From positions 3,136,275 to 3,200,274 of the forward strand of contig OZ024742.1 in NCBI GenBank assembly GCA_964016885.1: a stretch of 64,000 nt of DNA. The letters run 5' to 3'. Source of the DNA: Eledone cirrhosa (taxonomy: Eukaryota; Mollusca; Cephalopoda; Octopoda; Eledonidae). Numbering within the stretch: position 1 is the first letter of the stretch; each line of letters opens with the position of its first letter. This document shows positions 29,062 to 44,765 of the stretch, piece after piece. The translations under genes and the position numbers were made by a program. The notes under the pieces are model-generated. The model worked only from the letters and a program-made list of their open reading frames with translations, did no database searches and had not been told where the DNA came from.

Positions 29062-32006
29062 ATTAACACACTATACTACAGTATTAACACACTACACTAT
29101 TGTATTAACACACAACACTATAGTATTAACACACTACACTATATTATTAACACACTATACTACAGTATTAACACACTAAACTATAGTATTAACACACACC
29201 ACTATAGTATTAACACACTACATTATAGTATAACACACTACACTATAGTATTAACACACTACACTATAGTATTAACACACATCACTATAGTATTAACACA
29301 TTTCACCACAGTATAACACAATACACTATCGTATTAATACACTAACCTATAGTATAACACACTACACTATAGTAATAACACACAACACTATAGTATTAAC
29401 ACACCACACTATAGTATAACACACTACACTATAGTATTAACACACTAAACTATATTATTAACACACTACACTATAGTATTAACACACTACACTATAGTAT
29501 TAAAACACAGCACTATAGTATTAACACACTACACTATAGTATTAACACACAACACTATATTAATAACACACTACACTATAGTATTAACATTCTACATTGT
29601 AGTATAACACACTACACTATAGTATTAACACACCACACTATAGTATAACACACTACACTATAGTATAACACACAACACTATAGTATTAACACACTTCACT
29701 ATAGTATCAACACACTATAATATAGTATTAACACACTACACTATAGTATTAACACACTACACTATATTATTAACACACTACACTATAGTATTAAGACACA
29801 ACACTATAGTATTAACACACTACACTATATTATATCACACTACACTATTGTATTAACACACTACACTATAGTATTAACACACTACACTATAATATTAACA
29901 CACTACACTGTAGTATAACACACTACACTATAATATTAACACACTACATTATAGTATTATCACACTACATTATAGTATTACACACTACACTATAGTATTA
30001 TTACACTACACTATAGTATTAACACACAACACTATAGTAATAACACACTACACTATAGTATTAAAACACAGCACTATAGTATTAACACACTACACTATAG
30101 TATTAACACACAACACTATATTATTAACACACTACACTATAGTATTAACATTCTACATTATAGTATAACACACTACACTATAGTATTAACACACTACACT
30201 ATAGTATTAACACACTACACTCTAGTATAACACATTACACTATAGTATTAACACACTACACTATAGTATTAACACACTATACTACGGTATTAACACACTT
30301 CACTATTGTATTAACACACAACATTATTGTATTAACACTCTATACTATAATATTAACACACTACACTATAGTATTAACACACAACACTATAATATTAACA
30401 CACTACATTATCGTATTACACTCTACACTATAGTATTAACACACTACACTACAGTGTAACACACTACACTATAGATTTAACACAAAACTATAGTATGAAA
30501 ACATTACACTATAGTATTAACACAGCACTATAATATTAACAATCTATACTATAGTATTAACACACTACACAATAGTATTAACACACTACACTATAATATA
30601 ACACACTACACTATAGTATTAACACACTATACTACAGTATTAACACACTACACTATTGTATTAACACACAACACTATAGTATTAAGACACTACGCTATAG
30701 TTTTAACACACTACAATAGAGTATAACACACTACATTATAGTATAACACACTACTATTGTATTAACACACTACCTTGTTGTATGAACACGCTACACTATT
30801 ATATTAACACACTACATTATAGTATTAACACACTACACTACAGTATTAACACACTTCACTATAGTATTAACACACTATACTACAGTATTAACAGGCTACA
30901 CTATAGTATTAACACACAACACTATAGTATTAACACCCTACATTTTAGTATAACACACTACACTATAGTTTTAACACACTACATTATAGTATTAACACAC
31001 ATCACTATAGTATTAACACACTTCACCACAGTATAGCACACTACACTATTGTGTTACCACACTAAACTATAGTATTAACACACCACTATAGTATAACACA
31101 ATACAATATAGTATTAACACACTACACTATAGTATTAACACACTACACTATAGTATTAACACACTACACTATAGTATTAACACACTACACTATAGTATTA
31201 ACACAAAACTATAGTATGAACACATTACACTATAGTATTAATACAGCACTATAGTATTAACACACTACACTATAGTATTAACACACTGCACTATTGTATT
31301 AACACACAACACTATAGTATTAACACACTACACTATATTATTAACACACTATACTACAGTATTAACACACTAAACTATAGTATTAACACACACCACTATA
31401 GTATTAACACACTACATTATAGTATAACACACTACACTATAGTATTAACACACTACACTATAGTATTAACACACATCACTATAGTATTAACACCTTTCAC
31501 CACAGTATAACACAATACACTATCGTATTAATACACTAAACTATAGTATAACACACTACACTATAGTAATAACACACTACACTATAGTATTAACACACTA
31601 CACTATATTATTAACACACTACACTATAGTATTAACACACTACACTATAGTATTAACACACTACACTATATTATTAACACACTACACTATAGTATTAACA
31701 CACAACACTATACTATTAACACACTACACTATATTATATCACACTACACTATTGTATTAACACACTACACTATAGGTATTAACACACTACACTATAGTAT
31801 TAAAACACAGCACTATAGTATTAACACACTACACTATAGTATTAACACACAACACTATATTATTAACACACTAAACTATAGTATTAACATTCTACATTAT
31901 AGTATAACACACTAGACTATAGTATTAACACACTACACTATAGTATTAACACACTACACTATAGTATAACACACTACACTATAGTATTAACACACTACAC
32001 TATAGT
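29062..32006. repeat. 2,945-bp HOR unit B (second of three)
   Basis: It matches unit A at offset 2,865 up to ~31190, then at 2,945, because the 80-bp segment at ~31181-31260 is present. It matches unit C at 2,945 throughout (tag 30782/33727; ACACCTTTCACC near 31490 and 34435). It retains the GACACTACGCTATAG variant of unit A near 30681, which unit C has as CACACTACACTATAG. Confidence 0.88.
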
Positions 32007-34982
32007 ATTAACACACTATACTACAGTATTAACACACTACACTATTGTATTAACACACAACACTATAGTATTAACACACTACACTATATTATTAACACAC
32101 TATACTACAGTATTAACACACTAAACTATAGTATTAACACACACCACTATAGTATTAACACACTACATTATAGTATAACACACTACACTATAGTATTAAC
32201 ACACTACACTATAGTATTAACACACATCACTATAGTATTAACACATTTCACCACAGTATAACACAATACACTATCGTATTAATACACTAACCTATAGTAT
32301 AACACACTACACTATAGTAATAACACACAACACTATAGTATTAACACACCACACTATAGTATAACACACTACACTATAGTATTAACACACTAAACTATAT
32401 TATTAACACACTACACTATAGTATTAACACACTACACTATAGTATTAAAACACAGCACTATAGTATTAACACACTACACTATAGTATTAACACACAACAC
32501 TATATTAATAACACACTACACTATAGTATTAACATTCTACATTGTAGTATAACACACTACACTATAGTATTAACACACCACACTATAGTATAACACACTA
32601 CACTATAGTATAACACACAACACTATAGTATTAACACACTTCACTATAGTATCAACACACTATAATATAGTATTAACACACTACACTATAGTATTAACAC
32701 ACTACACTATATTATTAACACACTACACTATAGTATTAAGACACAACACTATAGTATTAACACACTACACTATATTATATCACACTACACTATTGTATTA
32801 ACACACTACACTATAGTATTAACACACTACACTATAATATTAACACACTACACTGTAGTATAACACACTACACTATAATATTAACACACTACATTATAGT
32901 ATTATCACACTATATTATAGTATTACACACTACACTATAGAATTATTACACTACACTATAGTATTAACACACAACACTATAGTAATAACACACTACACTA
33001 TAGTATTAAAACACAGCACTATAGTATTAACACACTACACTATAGTATTAACACACAACACTATATTATTAACACACTACACTATAGTATTAACATTCTA
33101 CATTATAGTATAACACACTACACTATAGTATTAACACACTACACTATAGTATTAACACACTACACTCTAGTATAACACATTACACTATAGTATTAACACA
33201 CTACACTATAGTATTAACACACTATACTACGGTATTAACACACTTCACTATTGTATTAACACACAACATTATTGTATTAACACTCTATACTATAATATTA
33301 ACACACTACACTATAGTATTAACACACAACACTATAATATTAACACACTACATTATCGTATTACACTCTACACTATAGTATTAACACACTACACTACAGT
33401 GTAACACACTACACTATAGATTTAACACAAAACTATAGTATGAAAACATTACACTATAGTATTAACACAGCACTATAATATTAACAATCTATACTATAGT
33501 ATTAACACACTACACTATAGTATTAACACACTACACTATAGTATAACACACTACACTATAGTATTAACACACTATACTACAGTATTAACACACTACACTA
33601 TTGTATTAACACACAACACTATAGTATTAACACACTACACTATAGTTTTAACACACTACAATAGAGTATAACACACTACATTATAGTATAACACACTACT
33701 ATTGTATTAACACACTACCTTGTTGTATGAACACGCTACACTATTATATTAACACACTACATTATAGTATTAACACACTACACTACAGTATTAACACACT
33801 TCACTGTAGTATTAACACACTATACTACAGTATTAACAGGCTACACTATAGTATTAACACACAACACTATAGTATTAACACCCTACATTTTAGTATAACA
33901 CACTACACTATAGTTTTAACACACTACATTATAGTATTAACACACATCACTATAGTATTAACACACTTCACCACAGTATAGCACACTACACTATTGTGTT
34001 ACCACACTAAACTATAGTATTAACACACCACTATAGTATAACACAATACAATATAGTATTAACACACTACACTATAGTATTAACACACTACACTATAGTA
34101 TTAACACACTACACTATAGTATTAACACACTACACTATAGTATTAACACAAAACTATAGTAAGAACACATTACACTATAGTATTAATACAGCACTATAGT
34201 ATTAACACACTACACTATAGTATTAACACACTGCACTATTGTATTAACACACAACACTATAGTATTAACACACTACACTATATTATTAACACACTATACT
34301 ACAGTATTAACACACTAAATTATAGTATTAACACACACCACTATAGTATTAACACACTACATTATAGTATAACACACTACACTATAGTATTAACACACTA
34401 CACTATAGTATTAACACACATCACTATAGTATTAACACCTTTCACCACAGTATAACACAATACACTATCGTATTAATACACTAAACTATAGTATAACACA
34501 CTACACTATAGTAATAACACACTACACTATAATATTAACACACTACACTATATTATTAACACACTACACTATAGTATTAACACACTACACTATAGTATTA
34601 ACACACTACACTATATTATTAACACACTACACTATAGTATTAACACACAACACTATACTATTAACACACTACACTATATTATATCACAATACACTATTGT
34701 ATTAACACACTACACTATAGGTATTAACACACTACACTATAGTATTAAAACACAGCACTATAGTATTAACACACTACACTATAGTATTAACACACAACAC
34801 TATATTATTAACACACTAAACTATAGTATTAACATTCTACATTATAGTATAACACACTAGACTATAGTATTAACACACTACACTATAGTATTAACACACT
34901 ACACTATAGTATAACACACTATACTATAGTATTAACACACTACACTATAGTATTAACACACTATACTACAGTATTAACACAC
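32007..34982. repeat. 2,945-bp HOR unit C (third of three)
   Basis: This is the third tandem copy. Private changes seen are CACTATATTATAG near 32907 (units A and B: CACTACATTATAG), TAGAATTATTAC near 32938 (others TAGTATTATTAC), TTCACTGTAG near 33801 (others TTCACTATAG) and TAGTAAGAACAC near 34157 (B: TAGTATGAACAC). The run ends at ~34982, where CTTCACTATTG replaces CTACACTATTG and the array passes to another unit type. Confidence 0.88.
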
Positions 34983-37900
34983 TTCACTATTGTATTAACA
35001 CACAACATTATTGTATTAACACACTATACTATAGTATTAACACACTACACTATAGTATTAACACACAACACTATAATATTAACACACTACATTATCGTAT
35101 TACACTCTACACTATAGTATTAACACACTACACTACAGTGTAACACACTACACTATAGATTTAACACAAAACTATAGTATGAAAACATTACACTATAGTA
35201 TTAACACAGCACTATAATATTAACACTCTATACTATAGTATTAACACACTACACTATAGTATTAACACACTACACTATAGTATAACACACTACACTATAG
35301 TATTAACACACTATACTACAGTATTAACACACTACACTATTGTATTAACACACAACACTATAGTATTAACACACTACATTATAGTATAACACACTACACT
35401 ATAGTTTTAACACACTACATTAGAGTATAACACACTACATTATAGTATAACACACTACTATTGTATTAACATACTACCTTGTTGTATGAACACGCTAAAC
35501 TATTATATTAACACACTACATTATAGTATTAACACACTACACTACAGTATTAACACACTACACTATAGTATTAACACACTATACTACAGCATTAACAGAC
35601 TACACTATAGTATTAACACACAACACTATAGTATTAACACACTACATTATAGTATAACACACTACACTATAGTTTGAACACACTACATTATAGTATTAAC
35701 ACACATCACTATAGTATTAACACACTTCACCACAGTATAGCACACTACACTATTGTGTTACCACACTAAACTATAGTATTAACACAACACTATAGTATAA
35801 CACAATACAATATAGTATTAACAGACTACACTATAGTATTAACACACTACACTCTAGTATTAACAAACTATACTACAGTATTAACACACTACACTATAGT
35901 ATTAACACACTACACTATAGTATGAACACACTACACTATAGTATTAACACAAAACTATAGTATGAACACATTACACTATAGTATTAATACAGCACTATAG
36001 TATTAACACACTACACTATAGTATTAACACACTACACTACAGTGTTAACACACTACAATATAGTATTAACACACTATACTACAGTATTAACACACTACAC
36101 TATTGTATTAACACACAGCACTATAGTATTAACACACTACACTATATTATTAACACACTATACTACAGTATTAACACACTAAACTATAGTATTAACACAC
36201 ACCACTATAGTATTAACACACTACATTATAGTATAACACACTACACTATAGTATTAACACACTACACTATAGTATTAACCCACATCACTATAGTATTAAC
36301 ACATTTCACCACAGTATAACACAATACACTATCGTATTAATACACTAAACTATAGTATAATACACTACACTATAGTAATAACACACAACACTATAGTATT
36401 AACACACCACACTATAGTATAACACACTACACTATAGTATTAACACACTACACTATATTATTAACACACTACACTATAGTATTAACACACTACACTATAG
36501 TATTAACACACTACACTATATTATTAACACACTACACTATAGTATTAACACACAACACTATACTATTAACACACTACACTATATTATATCACACTACGCT
36601 ATTGTATTAACACACTACACTATAGTATTAACACACTACACTATAGTATTAAGCCACTACACTGTGGTATAACACACTACACTATAATTTTATCACACTA
36701 CGCTTTAGTATTAACATACTAAACTATAGTATTAACACACTACACTATAGGTATTAACACACTACACTATAGTATTAAAACACAGCACTATAGTATTAAC
36801 ACACTACCCTATAGTATTAACACAGAACACTATATTATTAACACACTACACTATAGTATTAACATTCTACATTGTAGTATAACACACTACACTATAGTAT
36901 TAACACACCACACTATAGTATAACACACTACACTATAGTATAACACACAACACTATAGTATTAACACACTTCACTATAGTATCAACACACTATAATATAG
37001 TATTAACACACTACACTATAGTATTAACACACTACACTATATTATTAACACACTACACTATAGTATTAAGACACAACACTATAGTATTAACACACTACAC
37101 TATATTATATCACACTACACTATTGTATTAACACACTACACTATAGTATTTACACACTACACTATAATATTAACACACTACACTGTAGTAGAACACACTA
37201 CACTATAATATTAACACACTACATTATAGTATTAACACACTACATTATAGTATTACACACTACACTATAGTATTATTACACTACACTATAGTATTAACAC
37301 ACAACACTATAGTAATAACACACTACACTATAGTATTAAAACACAGCACTATAGTATTAACACACTACACTATAGTATTAACACACAACACTATATTATT
37401 AACACACTACACTATAGTATTAACATTCTACCTTATAGTATAACACACTACACTATAGTATTAACACACTACACTATAGTATTAACACACTACACTCTAG
37501 TATAACACATTACACTATAGTATTAACACACTACACTATAGTATTAACACACTATACTACAGTATTAACACACTTCACTATTGTATTAACACACAACATT
37601 ATTGTATTAACACTCTATACTATAGTATTAACACACTACACTATAGTATTAACACACAACACTATAATATTAACACACTACATTATCGTATTACACTCTA
37701 CACCATAGTATTAACACACTACACTACAGTGTAACACAATACACTATAGTATTAACACACTACACTATAGATTTAACACAAAACTATAGTATGAAAACAT
37801 TACACTATAGTATTAACACAGCACTATAATATTAACACTCTATACTATAGTATTAACACACTACACTATAGTATAACACACTACAATATAGTATTAACAC

Positions 37901-40900
37901 ACTATACTACAGTATTAACACACTACACTATTGTATTAACACACAACACTATACTATTAACACACTACATTATAGTATAACACACTACACTATAGTTTTA
38001 ACACACTACAATAGAGTATAACACACTACATTATAGTATAACACACTACTATTGTATGAACACACTACCTTGTTGTATGAACACGCTACACTATTATATT
38101 AACACACTACATTATAGTATTAACACACTACACTACAGTATTAACACACTTCACTATAGTATTAACACACTATACTACAGTATTAACAGACTACACTATA
38201 GTATTAAGACACAACACTATAGTATTAACACACTACATTTTAGTATAACACACTACACTATAGTTTTAACACACTACATTATAGTATTAACACACATCAC
38301 TATACTATTAACACACTTCACCACAGTATAGCACACTACACTATTGTGTTACCACACTAAACTATAGTATTAACACAACACTATAGTATAACACAATACA
38401 ATATAGTATTAACACACAACACTATAGTATTAACACACTACACTATAGTATTAACACACTACACTATAGTATTAACACAAAACTATAGTATGAACACATT
38501 ACACTATAGTATTAATACAGCACTATAGTATTAACACACTACACTATAGTATTAACACACTGCACTATTGTATTAACACACAACACTATAGTATTAACAC
38601 ACTACACTATATTATTAACACACTATACTACAGTATTAACACACTAAACTATAGTATTAACACACACCACTATAGTATTAACACACTACATTATAGTATA
38701 ACACACTACACTATAGTATTAACACACTACACGATAGTATTAACACACATCACTATAGTATTAACACCTTTCACCACAGTATAACACAATACACTATCGT
38801 ATTAATACACTAAACTATAGTATAACACACTACACTATAGTATTAACACACTACACTATAGTATTAACACACTACACTATATTATTAACACACTACACTA
38901 TAGTATTAACACACTACACTATAGTATTAACACACTACACTATATTATTAACACACTACACTATAGTATTAACACACAACACTATACTATTAACACACTA
39001 CACTATAGTATTAAAACACAGCACTATAGTATTAACACACAACACTATATTATTAACACACTAAACTATAGTATTAACATTCTACATTATAGTATAACAC
39101 ACTACACTATAGTATTAACACACTACACTATAGTATTAACACACATCACTATAGTATTAACACATTTCACCACAGTATAACACAATACACTATCGTATTA
39201 ATACACTAAACTATAGTATAACACACTACACTATAGTAATAACACACAACACTATAGTATAAACACACCACACTATAGTATAACACACTACACTATAGTA
39301 TTAACGCACTACACTATATTATTAACACACTACACTATAGTATTAACACACTACACTATAGTATTAACACACTACACTATATTATTAACACACTACACTA
39401 TAGTATTAACACACAACACTATACTATTAACACACTACACTATATTATATCACACTACACTATTGTATTAACACACTACACTATAGTATTAACACACTGC
39501 ACTATAGTATTAACCCACTACACTGTGGTATAACACACTACACTATAATATTATCAAACTACGCTTTAGTATTAACATACTAAACTATAGAATTAACACA
39601 CTACACTATAGGTATTAACACACTACACTATAGTATTAAAACACAGCACTATAGTATTAACACACTACACTATAGTATTAACACACAACACTATATTATT
39701 AACACACTAAACTATAGTATTAACATTCTACATTATAGTATAACACACTAGACTATAGTATTAACACACTACACTATAGTATTAACACACAACACTATAA
39801 TATTAACACACTTCACTATTGTATTAACACACAACATTATTGTATTAACACACTATACTATAGTATTAACACACTACACTATAGTATTAACACACAACAC
39901 TATAATATTAACACACTACATTATCGTATTACACTCTACACTATAGTATTAACACACTACACTACAGTGTAACACACTACACTATAGTATTAACACACTA
40001 CACTATAGATTTAACACAAAACTATAGTATGAAAACATTACACTATAGTATTAACACAGCACTATAATATTAACACTCTATACTATAGTATTAACACACT
40101 ACACTATAGTATTAACACACTACACTATAGTATAACACACTACACTATAGTATTAACACACTACAATATAGTATTAACACACTATACTACAGTATTAACA
40201 CACTTCACTATTGTATTAACACACAACATTATTGTATTAACACACTATACTATAGTATTAACACACTACACTATAGTATTAACACACAACACTATAATAT
40301 TAACACACTACATTATCGTATTACACTCTACACTATAGTATTAACACACTACACTACAGTGTAACACACTACACTATAGTATTAACACACTACACTATAG
40401 ATTTAACACAAAACTATAGTATGAAAACATTACACTATAGTATTAACACAGCACTATAATATTAACACTCTATGCTATAGTATTAACACGTTACATTATA
40501 GTATTAACACACTACACTATAGTATAACACACTACACTATAGTATTAACACACTATACTACAGTATTAACACACTACACTATTGTATTAACACACAACAC
40601 TATAGTATTAACACACTACATTATAGTATAACACACTACACTATAGTTTTAACACACTACATTAGAGTATAACACACTACATTATAGTATAACACACTAC
40701 TATTGTATTAACATACTACCTTGTTGTATGAACACGCTAAACTATTATATTAACACACTACATTATTGTATTAACACACTACACTACAGTATTAACACAC
40801 TACACTATAGTATTAACACACTATACTACAGCATTAACAGACTACACTATAGTATTAACACACAACACTATAGTATTAACACACTACATTATAGTATAAC

Positions 40901-41728
40901 ACACTACACTATAGTTTTAACACACTACATTATAGTATTAACACACATCACTATAGTATTAACACACTTCACCACAGTATAGCACACTACACTATTGTGT
41001 TAACACACTAAACTATAGTATTAACACAACACTATAGTATAACACAATACAATATAGTATTAACAGACTACACTATAGTATTAACACACTACACTCTAGT
41101 ATTAACACACTACACAGCAGTGTTAACACACTACAATATAGTATTAACACACTATACTACAGTATTAACACACTACACTATAGTATTAGCACACTACACT
41201 ATAGTATGAACACACTACACTATAGTATTAACACAAAACTATAGTATGAACACATTACACTATAGTATTAATACAGCACTATAGTATTAACACACTACAC
41301 TATAGTATTAACACACTACATTACAGTGTTAACACACTACAATATAGTATTAACACACTATACTACAGTATTAACACACTATACTATTGTATTAACACAC
41401 AACACTATAGTATTAACACACTACACTATATTATTAACACACTATACTACAGTATTAACACACTAAACTATAGTATTAACACACACCACTATAGTATTAA
41501 CACACATCACTATAGTATTAACACATTTCACCACAGTATAACACAATACACTATCGTATTAATACACTAAACTATAGTATAACACACTACACTATAGTAA
41601 TAACACACAACACTATAGTATTAACACACCACACTATAGTATAACACACTACACTATAGTATTAACACACTACACTATATTATTAACACACTACACTATA
41701 GTATTAACACACTACACTATAGTATTAA
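34983..41728. repeat. Right-domain block with alternating tag subtypes
   Basis: Tags lie at 35486 and 40728 (both CGCTAAACTATTATATT subtype, 5,242 bp apart), with a CGCTACACTATTATATT tag at 38077 between. The strings around 36.85-37.5 kb (TTCTACATTGTAG, CACACCACACTATAG, TATTATTACACTAC) repeat the inner part of units A-C. At ~39.8-40.45 kb the series CTTCACTATTG, TTATCGTATTACAC, ATAGATTTAAC occurs twice in succession about 390 bp apart. No gene is visible. Confidence 0.78.
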
Positions 41729-44700
41729 CACACTACACTATATTATTAACACACTACACTATAGTATTAACACACAACACTATACTATTAACACACTACA
41801 CTATATTATATCACACTACACTATTGTATTAACACACTACACTATAGTATTAACACACTACACTATAGTATTAACCCACTACACTGTGGTATAACACACT
41901 ACACTATAATATTATCACACTACGCTTTAGTATTAACATACTAAACTATAGTATTAACACACTACACTATAGGTATTAACACACTACACTATAGCATTAA
42001 AACACAGCACTATAGTATTAACACACTACACTATAGTATTAACACACAACACTATAATATTAACACACTAAACTATAGTATTAACATTCTACATTGTAGT
42101 ATAACACACTACACTATAGTATTAACACACTACACTATAGTATTAACACACTATACTACAGTATTAACACACTTCACTATTTTATTAACACACAACATTA
42201 TTGTATTAACACTCTATACTACAGTATTAACACACTACACTAAAGTATTAACACACAGCACTATAATATTAACACACTACATTATCGTATTACACTCTAC
42301 ACTATAGTATTAACACACTACACTACAGTGTAACACACTACACTATAGTATTAACAAACTACACTATAGATTTAACACAAAACTATAGTATGAAAACATT
42401 ACACTATAGTATTAACACAGCACTATAATATTAACACTCTATACTATAGTATTAACACACTACACTATAGTATTAACACACTACACTATAGTCTAAAATA
42501 CTACACTATAGTATTAACACACTATACTACAGTATTAACACACTACACTATTGTATTAACACACAACACTATAGTATTAACACACTACATTATAGTATAA
42601 CACACTACACTATAGTTTTAACACACTACATTAGAGTATAACACACTACATTATAGTATAACACACTACTATAGTATTAACACACTACCTTGTTGTATGA
42701 ACACGCTACACTATTATATTAACACGCTGCACTATTATATTAACACACTACATTATAGTATGAACACACTACACTACAGTATTAACACACTACACTATAG
42801 TATTAACACACTATACAACCGTATTAACAGACTACACTATAGTATTAACACACAACACTATAGTATTAACACACTACATTATAGTATGACACACTACACT
42901 ATAGTTTTAAAACACTACATTATAGTATTAACACACATCACTATAGTGTTAACACACTTGACCACAGTATAGCACACTACCCTATTGTTTTACCACACTA
43001 AACTATAGTATTAACACAACACTATAGTATAACACAATACAATATAGTATTAACAGACTACACTATTGTATTAACACACATCACTATAGTATTAACACAC
43101 TACATTATAGTATAACACACTACACTATAGTATTATCACACTACACTATAGTATAACACACTCCACTATAGTATTAACACACTACACTATAGTATTAACA
43201 CACTATACTATAGTATTAACATAAAATTATAGTATGAACACATTACACTATAGTATTAATACAGCACTATAGTATTAACACACTACACTATAGTATTAAC
43301 ACACTACATTACAGTGTTAACACACTACAATATAGTATTAACACACTATACTACAGTATTAACACACTACACTATTGTATTAACACACAACACTATAGTA
43401 TTAACACACTACACTATAGTATTAACACACAACACTATAGTATTAACACACTACACTATAGTATTAACACACTACACTACAGTATTAACACTGTACACTA
43501 TAGTATTAACACACTATACTACGGTATTAACACAATAAACTATAGTATTACACCACTATAGTATTAACACATTTCACCACAGTATAACACAATACACTAT
43601 CGTATTTATACACTAAATGATATTATAACACACTACACTACAGTATTAACACTGTACACTATAGTATTAACACACTATACTACGGTATTAACACAATAAA
43701 CTATAGTATTACACCACTATAGTATTAACACATTTCACCACAGTATAACACAATACACTATCGTATTTATACACTAAATGATATTATAACACACTACACT
43801 ATAGTAATAACACACAACACTATAGTATTAACACACCACACTATAGTATAACACACAACACTATAGTATTAACACACAACACTATAGTATTAACATACCA
43901 CACTATAGTATAACACACTACACTATAGTATAACACACAACACTATAGTATTAACACACCACACTATAGTATAACACACTACACTATAGTATTAACACAC
44001 TACACTATAGTATAACACACTTCACTATAGTATCAACACACTATAATATAGTATTAACACACTACACTATAGTATTAACACACTACACCATATTATTAAC
44101 ACACTACACTATAGTATTAACATTCTACATTATAGTATAACACACTACACTATAGTATTAACACACTACACTATAGTATTAACACACTACCCTATAGTAT
44201 AACACACTACACTATAGTATTAACACACTACACTATAGTATTAACACACTATACTACAATATTAACACACTACACTATAGTATTAAAACACAGCACTATA
44301 GTATTAACACACAACACTATAGTATTAACACACTACACTATATTATATCGCACTACACTATTGTATTAACACACTACACTATAGAATTAACACACTACAC
44401 TATAGTATTAACACACTACACTGTAGTATAACACACTACACTATAATATTAACACACTACATTATAGTATTAACACACTACATTATAGTATTACACACTA
44501 CACTATAGTATTATCACACTACACTATAGTATTAACACACAACACTATAGTAATAACACACTACACTATAGTATAACACACTACGCTTTAGTATTAACAC
44601 ACTAAACTATAGCATTAACACACTACACTATAGGTATTAACACACTACACTATAGTATTAAAACACAGCACTATAGTATTAACACACTACACTATAGTAT

Positions 44701-44765
44701 TAACACACAACACTATATTATTAACACACTACACTATAGTATTAACATTCTACATTATAGTATAA
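41729..44765. repeat. 3,037-bp HOR unit, copy 1 of a pair
   Basis: It matches 44766 onward at a constant offset of 3,037 to ~43530 (tag 42697/45734; CTACGGTATTAAC at ~43520/46557). The tag region is a doublet here, with CACGCTACACTATTATATT followed at once by CACGCTGCACTATTATATT, a form shared only with 45734 and 49434. This copy carries a 161-bp internal duplication and a short TATTACACCACTATAG variant that copy 2 lacks. Confidence 0.87.
43468..43789. repeat. 161-bp tandem duplication inside the 3,037-bp unit
   Basis: CTGTACACTATAG recurs at 43491 and 43652, and ACTAAATGATATTATAAC at 43612 and 43773, both 161 bp apart. Both copies have the shortened TATTACACCAC variant, where the paralogous place at ~46580 has TATTAACACACACCAC, so the 5-bp loss came before the duplication. 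The paralogous unit has a single copy. Confidence 0.85.
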
